This document shows, one piece after another, positions 60,714 to 64,000 of a stretch of DNA of 64,000 nt. Numbering within the stretch: the stretch's first letter is position 1; every line of letters starts with the position of its first letter. Source of the DNA: Pseudidiomarina piscicola (lineage in GTDB: Bacteria; Pseudomonadota; Gammaproteobacteria; Enterobacterales; Alteromonadaceae); contig NZ_CADCXY010000002.1 of assembly GCF_902806985.1 (NCBI RefSeq), positions 310,001 to 374,000 of the forward strand, given 5' to 3'. The position numbers were made by a program, and so were the translations under genes. Under the pieces are notes generated by a model that worked only from the letters and a program-made list of their open reading frames with translations, was not told the DNA's origin and made no database searches.

Positions 60714-62615
60714 ATGTCGAACACTACCAACTACCATCAGCATTATGACGTCATTGTCATTGGTGGAGGACATGCAGGTACTGAAGCAGCTCTCGCTGCC
60801 GCACGTATGGGCAGTCAAACGCTACTGTTGACGCATAACATTGAAACACTAGGACAAATGTCATGTAACCCAGCGATAGGTGGCATCGGTAAAGGGCATT
60901 TGGTAAAAGAAATTGATGCTTTAGGCGGTGCTATGGCACACGCTGCAGATCGTGCTGGAATTCAATTCCGTACACTCAACTCATCAAAAGGGCCAGCTGT
61001 ACGTGCCACCAGAGCGCAAGCAGATCGTGCACTTTATCGTGGAGCTATTCGCGAACAATTAGAGAACCAAGCAAACCTAAGTTTATTTCAGCAAGGTTGT
61101 GACGATCTCATTGTTGAAAACGATCGCGTAGTTGGTGTTGTCACTCAAATGGGCCTCAAATTCTCTGCACGTACCGTGGTATTAACCGTTGGCACCTTTC
61201 TTGGTGGTCAAATACATATCGGTTTAGAGAATTTTCAAGGCGGTCGAGCAGGCGATCCTCCAGCCAACGCCTTAGCTAAAAGACTACGTGAATTGCCACT
61301 AAGAGTTGACCGCTTAAAAACCGGAACACCACCACGAATTGATGCCAAAACCATCGACTTTTCCGTCATGCAAGAACAGCCAGGTGATACGCCTACGCCA
61401 TTGTTCTCGTTTATGGGCAAAGCATCAGATCATCCGGAACAAATTAGTTGTTACATTACCCATACCAACGATCAAACCCACGAGGTAATTCGTGGCGGTC
61501 TAGATCGTTCACCCATGTATTCAGGTGAAATTGAAGGTGTTGGGCCACGTTATTGCCCGTCGATTGAAGACAAAGTCATGCGCTTTGCCGATAAAAATTC
61601 GCATCAGATCTTCGTTGAGCCTGAAGGTTTAAATACTCATGAAGTCTACCCAAACGGTATTTCGACAAGCTTACCTTTTGATGTTCAAGTTGCCTTGGTG
61701 CGGTCAATTAAAGGGTTTGAAAATGCCCATATCACGCGGCCAGGTTATGCAATTGAATACGATTATTTTGACCCAAGAGACTTGCAGCAAACATTAGAAA
61801 CTAAGTATATCAAGGGTTTGTTCTTTGCCGGTCAAATAAACGGAACCACCGGTTATGAGGAAGCTGGGGCACAGGGTCTTGTGGCCGGACTCAATGCTGC
61901 GCTTCAAGCACAAGACAAAGAAGGCTGGGCACCTCGTCGCGATAACTCCTACATGGGGGTGTTAATCGATGATCTATCAACCTTAGGCACTAAAGAACCT
62001 TATCGTATGTTCACATCACGCGCCGAATATAGGTTATTGCTGCGCGAAGACAACGCCGATATGCGATTAACGGAAAAAGGTCGCGAGTTAGGCCTGGTCG
62101 ATGATCAACGCTGGGCTCGTTTTAACGAAAAAATGGAAGCTATTGCGCAAGAGCAACAACGCCTGCGAAGTACATGGATCCATAAAGATCATCCCGCCGT
62201 TGATGCGATCAATACCCTCGTGAAAACACCGATCACCAAAGAGGTGAATGGCGAAGATCTTCTACGACGCCCAGAAGTGACTTATAACGCAATGATGGCA
62301 ATCGATGAATTAGGCCCGCCCCTTAGCGACACACAAGCCGCGGAACAGGTCGAAATTCAAACCAAATATGCGGGTTATATTGAGCGCCAAAAAGACGAAA
62401 TTGCGAAACAGCTACGCCATGAAAATACCCATTTACCCCTTGGTTTTGATTATGCGGGCATTAAAGGTTTATCGAACGAAGTTATCGCCAAGCTTAATGA
62501 GCATCAGCCTGAAACCGTCGGTAAAGCAGCTCGAATATCTGGCGTAACACCGGCCGCTATTTCCATGCTCTTAGTGCATTTAAAAAAACAAGGACTGCTG
62601 CGCAAAAGCGCTTAG
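60714..62615 (+). CDS. mnmG: tRNA uridine-5-carboxymethylaminomethyl modification enzyme MnmG
   Basis: 633 residues from the ATG at 60714, favoured over 60684 because AGGA sits about 9 bases upstream and homologues begin close to [12 protein letters not shown]. The FAD-binding fold ([19 protein letters not shown]), [12 protein letters not shown], and the [10 protein letters not shown]-terminal region are intact. With MnmE it builds the cmnm5 group on U34 of tRNAs. It lies beside oriC, as in E. coli gidA. Confidence 0.97.
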   Translation: MSNTTNYHQHYDVIVIGGGHAGTEAALAAARMGSQTLLLTHNIETLGQMSCNPAIGGIGKGHLVKEIDALGGAMAHAADRAGIQFRTLNSSKGPAVRATRAQADRALYRGAIREQLENQANLSLFQQGCDDLIVENDRVVGVVTQMGLKFSARTVVLTVGTFLGGQIHIGLENFQGGRAGDPPANALAKRLRELPLRVDRLKTGTPPRIDAKTIDFSVMQEQPGDTPTPLFSFMGKASDHPEQISCYITHTNDQTHEVIRGGLDRSPMYSGEIEGVGPRYCPSIEDKVMRFADKNSHQIFVEPEGLNTHEVYPNGISTSLPFDVQVALVRSIKGFENAHITRPGYAIEYDYFDPRDLQQTLETKYIKGLFFAGQINGTTGYEEAGAQGLVAGLNAALQAQDKEGWAPRRDNSYMGVLIDDLSTLGTKEPYRMFTSRAEYRLLLREDNADMRLTEKGRELGLVDDQRWARFNEKMEAIAQEQQRLRSTWIHKDHPAVDAINTLVKTPITKEVNGEDLLRRPEVTYNAMMAIDELGPPLSDTQAAEQVEIQTKYAGYIERQKDEIAKQLRHENTHLPLGFDYAGIKGLSNEVIAKLNEHQPETVGKAARISGVTPAAISMLLVHLKKQGLLRKSA

Positions 62616-62621
62616 TAACCT

Positions 62622-63242
62622 ATGCAAAAACAACTTAATGGATTATTAGAAACCGCAGGACTCGCGATTCCTGCGGTTCAACAGCAACAACTGGTGCGTC
62701 TTGTTGAATTGTTGGACAAATGGAATAAAGCCTACAATTTGACCTCAGTGCGTGATCCAAAACAAATGCTCAGTCGCCATATTGTCGATAGTTTGGTAGT
62801 GTTACCTTTCCTCTCAGGTCATCGCTTTATTGACGTGGGCACGGGGCCGGGTTTACCAGGCTTACCGTTAGCCATTGTGCAGCCTGAAAAAGAATTTGTA
62901 TTGTTAGATAGCCTCGGCAAACGCATTCGTTTCATTCGCCAGGTGTGCCATGAACTTGGTCTCAACAATGTAAATGCTGTGCAAAGTCGAGTGGAAGACT
63001 ATCAACCAGCAACTAAATTTGATGGTGTCATCAGTAGAGCCTTCGCCTCGCTTAGTGATATGCTCAATTGGTGTCAGCATTTGCCAGCATCAGATGGCTG
63101 TTATTATGCGTTAAAAGGTGTCTATCCGCAGGCTGAAATAGCTAGTCTGCCGAGCGACTATAAAGTTAATGATGTGGTTCAGTTATCAGTTCCTGGCCAC
63201 GATGCAGAACGGCATTTAGTTATCATCTCAACAAGAGGTTAG
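62622..63242 (+). CDS. rsmG: 16S rRNA (guanine-527-N7)-methyltransferase
   Basis: 206 residues. SAM-binding motif [17 protein letters not shown], then [15 protein letters not shown] and [11 protein letters not shown] are RsmG family blocks. It methylates G527 of 16S rRNA; loss can give low-level streptomycin resistance. It follows mnmG by 6 bases in a mnmG-rsmG-parA operon. Confidence 0.95.
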   Translation: MQKQLNGLLETAGLAIPAVQQQQLVRLVELLDKWNKAYNLTSVRDPKQMLSRHIVDSLVVLPFLSGHRFIDVGTGPGLPGLPLAIVQPEKEFVLLDSLGKRIRFIRQVCHELGLNNVNAVQSRVEDYQPATKFDGVISRAFASLSDMLNWCQHLPASDGCYYALKGVYPQAEIASLPSDYKVNDVVQLSVPGHDAERHLVIISTRG

Positions 63243-63247
63243 TGTCA

Positions 63248-64000
63248 GTGGGTAGAATAATAGCCATAGCAAATCAAAAAGGTGGGGTTGGAAAAACGAC
63301 AACTGCTGTGAATTTGGCTGCTTCCATGGCCGCGACACGTCGTAAAGTTTTGTTGATTGATCTGGATCCCCAAGGCAACGCCACCATGGGCAGCGGAATC
63401 GACAAATATGAAGTCGAAAATACCGCCTACGAGTTACTTGTTGATCAGAAGCCCGCACAAGAAGTTATTGTTACCGAAACAAACGGCAAATACGATCTCA
63501 TCGCTGCCAATGGCGATGTGACTGCCGCCGATATCAAATTAATGGAAGCTTTTGCGCGCGAACAACGCCTTGCTAACGCACTCGCGCCGATTCGCGACAA
63601 CTACGATTTTATTATTATCGATTGCCCGCCCTCGCTGAGTATGTTGACCGTGAACGCCATGGCGGCCGCTGATTCAGTATTGGTGCCCATGCAGTGCGAA
63701 TACTATGCCCTTGAAGGGTTAACAGCGTTAATGGACACCATTGAACGACTTGCCGAAGCGGTAAATCCGAAATTAGCTATCGAAGGCATTTTGCGAACCA
63801 TGTATGATCCGCGTAATCGCCTAGCGAACGATGTTTCCGAGCAACTTAAAGCACACTTTGGGAATAAGGTTTATCGAACCGTGATTCCGCGCAATGTTCG
63901 CTTAGCGGAAGCACCTAGTTTTGGGGCGCCGGCGATGTATTACGATAAATCGTCGACGGGTGCGAAAGCTTATCTTTCATTGGCCGGTGAAATGATTCGG
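63248..64000 (+). CDS. parA: Chromosome partitioning protein ParA (truncated by the window end)
   Basis: 251 codons open from a GTG at 63248 to the window end. An alternative GTG at 63242 overlaps the rsmG stop and has too short a ribosome-site spacing. The Walker-type [13 protein letters not shown] with deviant P-loop, [14 protein letters not shown], and [18 protein letters not shown] are ParA/Soj hallmarks. ParA drives segregation of ParB-parS complexes; parS copies lie in recF and yidC. Confidence 0.96.
   Translation, partial: MGRIIAIANQKGGVGKTTTAVNLAASMAATRRKVLLIDLDPQGNATMGSGIDKYEVENTAYELLVDQKPAQEVIVTETNGKYDLIAANGDVTAADIKLMEAFAREQRLANALAPIRDNYDFIIIDCPPSLSMLTVNAMAAADSVLVPMQCEYYALEGLTALMDTIERLAEAVNPKLAIEGILRTMYDPRNRLANDVSEQLKAHFGNKVYRTVIPRNVRLAEAPSFGAPAMYYDKSSTGAKAYLSLAGEMIR

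Overview
The window is a gammaproteobacterial chromosome segment around the replication origin. Order and content (dnaA-dnaN-recF-gyrB beside rpmH-rnpA-yidD-yidC-mnmE; mioC-oriC-mnmG-rsmG-parA; glyQ/glyS; def-fmt-rsmB-trkA; fadBA; tusA) suggest a marine Alteromonadales-type bacterium, perhaps Idiomarinaceae. The family assignment is inference from gene order and protein character only.

Layout. 1-5300: def, fmt, rsmB and trkA on the + strand meet trkH convergently. 5300-7930: yigZ and a soluble lytic transglycosylase share the minus-strand unit with trkH. 8081-11744: fadBA, behind a PsrA-like palindrome, then tusA. 11756-12842: a GNAT acetyltransferase and tag. 12927-15902: glyQ and glyS. 15983-22099: gyrB, recF, dnaN, dnaA on the minus strand, with two perfect parS-like palindromes inside recF. 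22389-26180: rpmH, rnpA, yidD, yidC (with a third, near-perfect parS) and mnmE.

26163-48763 is a roughly 22.6 kb genomic island inserted in the last codons of mnmE, the site also used by SGI1-type islands. It is bounded by imperfect 18-bp repeats. Next to the left repeat lies a tyrosine recombinase; then come HTH proteins, a DUF927 ATPase, a TetR/MFP/RND/small-membrane-protein efflux operon, a fused GmrSD-type (DUF262+DUF1524) protein, a type I restriction R-subunit remnant, a PHP-SMC ATPase of TrlF type, a MobI-like transfer protein, a serine recombinase, a trio of unknown envelope-type genes, and a 1107-residue VPA1262-like protein with a PLD-like core. No conjugation machinery is present, so it looks like a mobilizable defence and efflux island. 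The best candidate for an undescribed system is the VPA1262-like gene and, separately, the envelope trio. The island's ends carry matching inverted arm-type sites and a near-identical triplet of TGGGAA units.

48764-59880 is host-side accessory DNA: a Cys-rich exported protein with a tandem-repeat N-terminus, a DAACS symporter overlapping a FUSC transporter, an OmpA-like lipoprotein, a four-gene unit (M1 metallopeptidase, DUF6702, membrane protein, PQQ-type sugar dehydrogenase) and a MASE1-GGDEF diguanylate cyclase. 59913-64000 is mioC, an E. coli-like oriC with DnaA boxes, GATC sites and AT-rich 13-mers, then mnmG, rsmG and the start of parA. The island therefore sits between the dnaA/parS cluster and oriC/parA.
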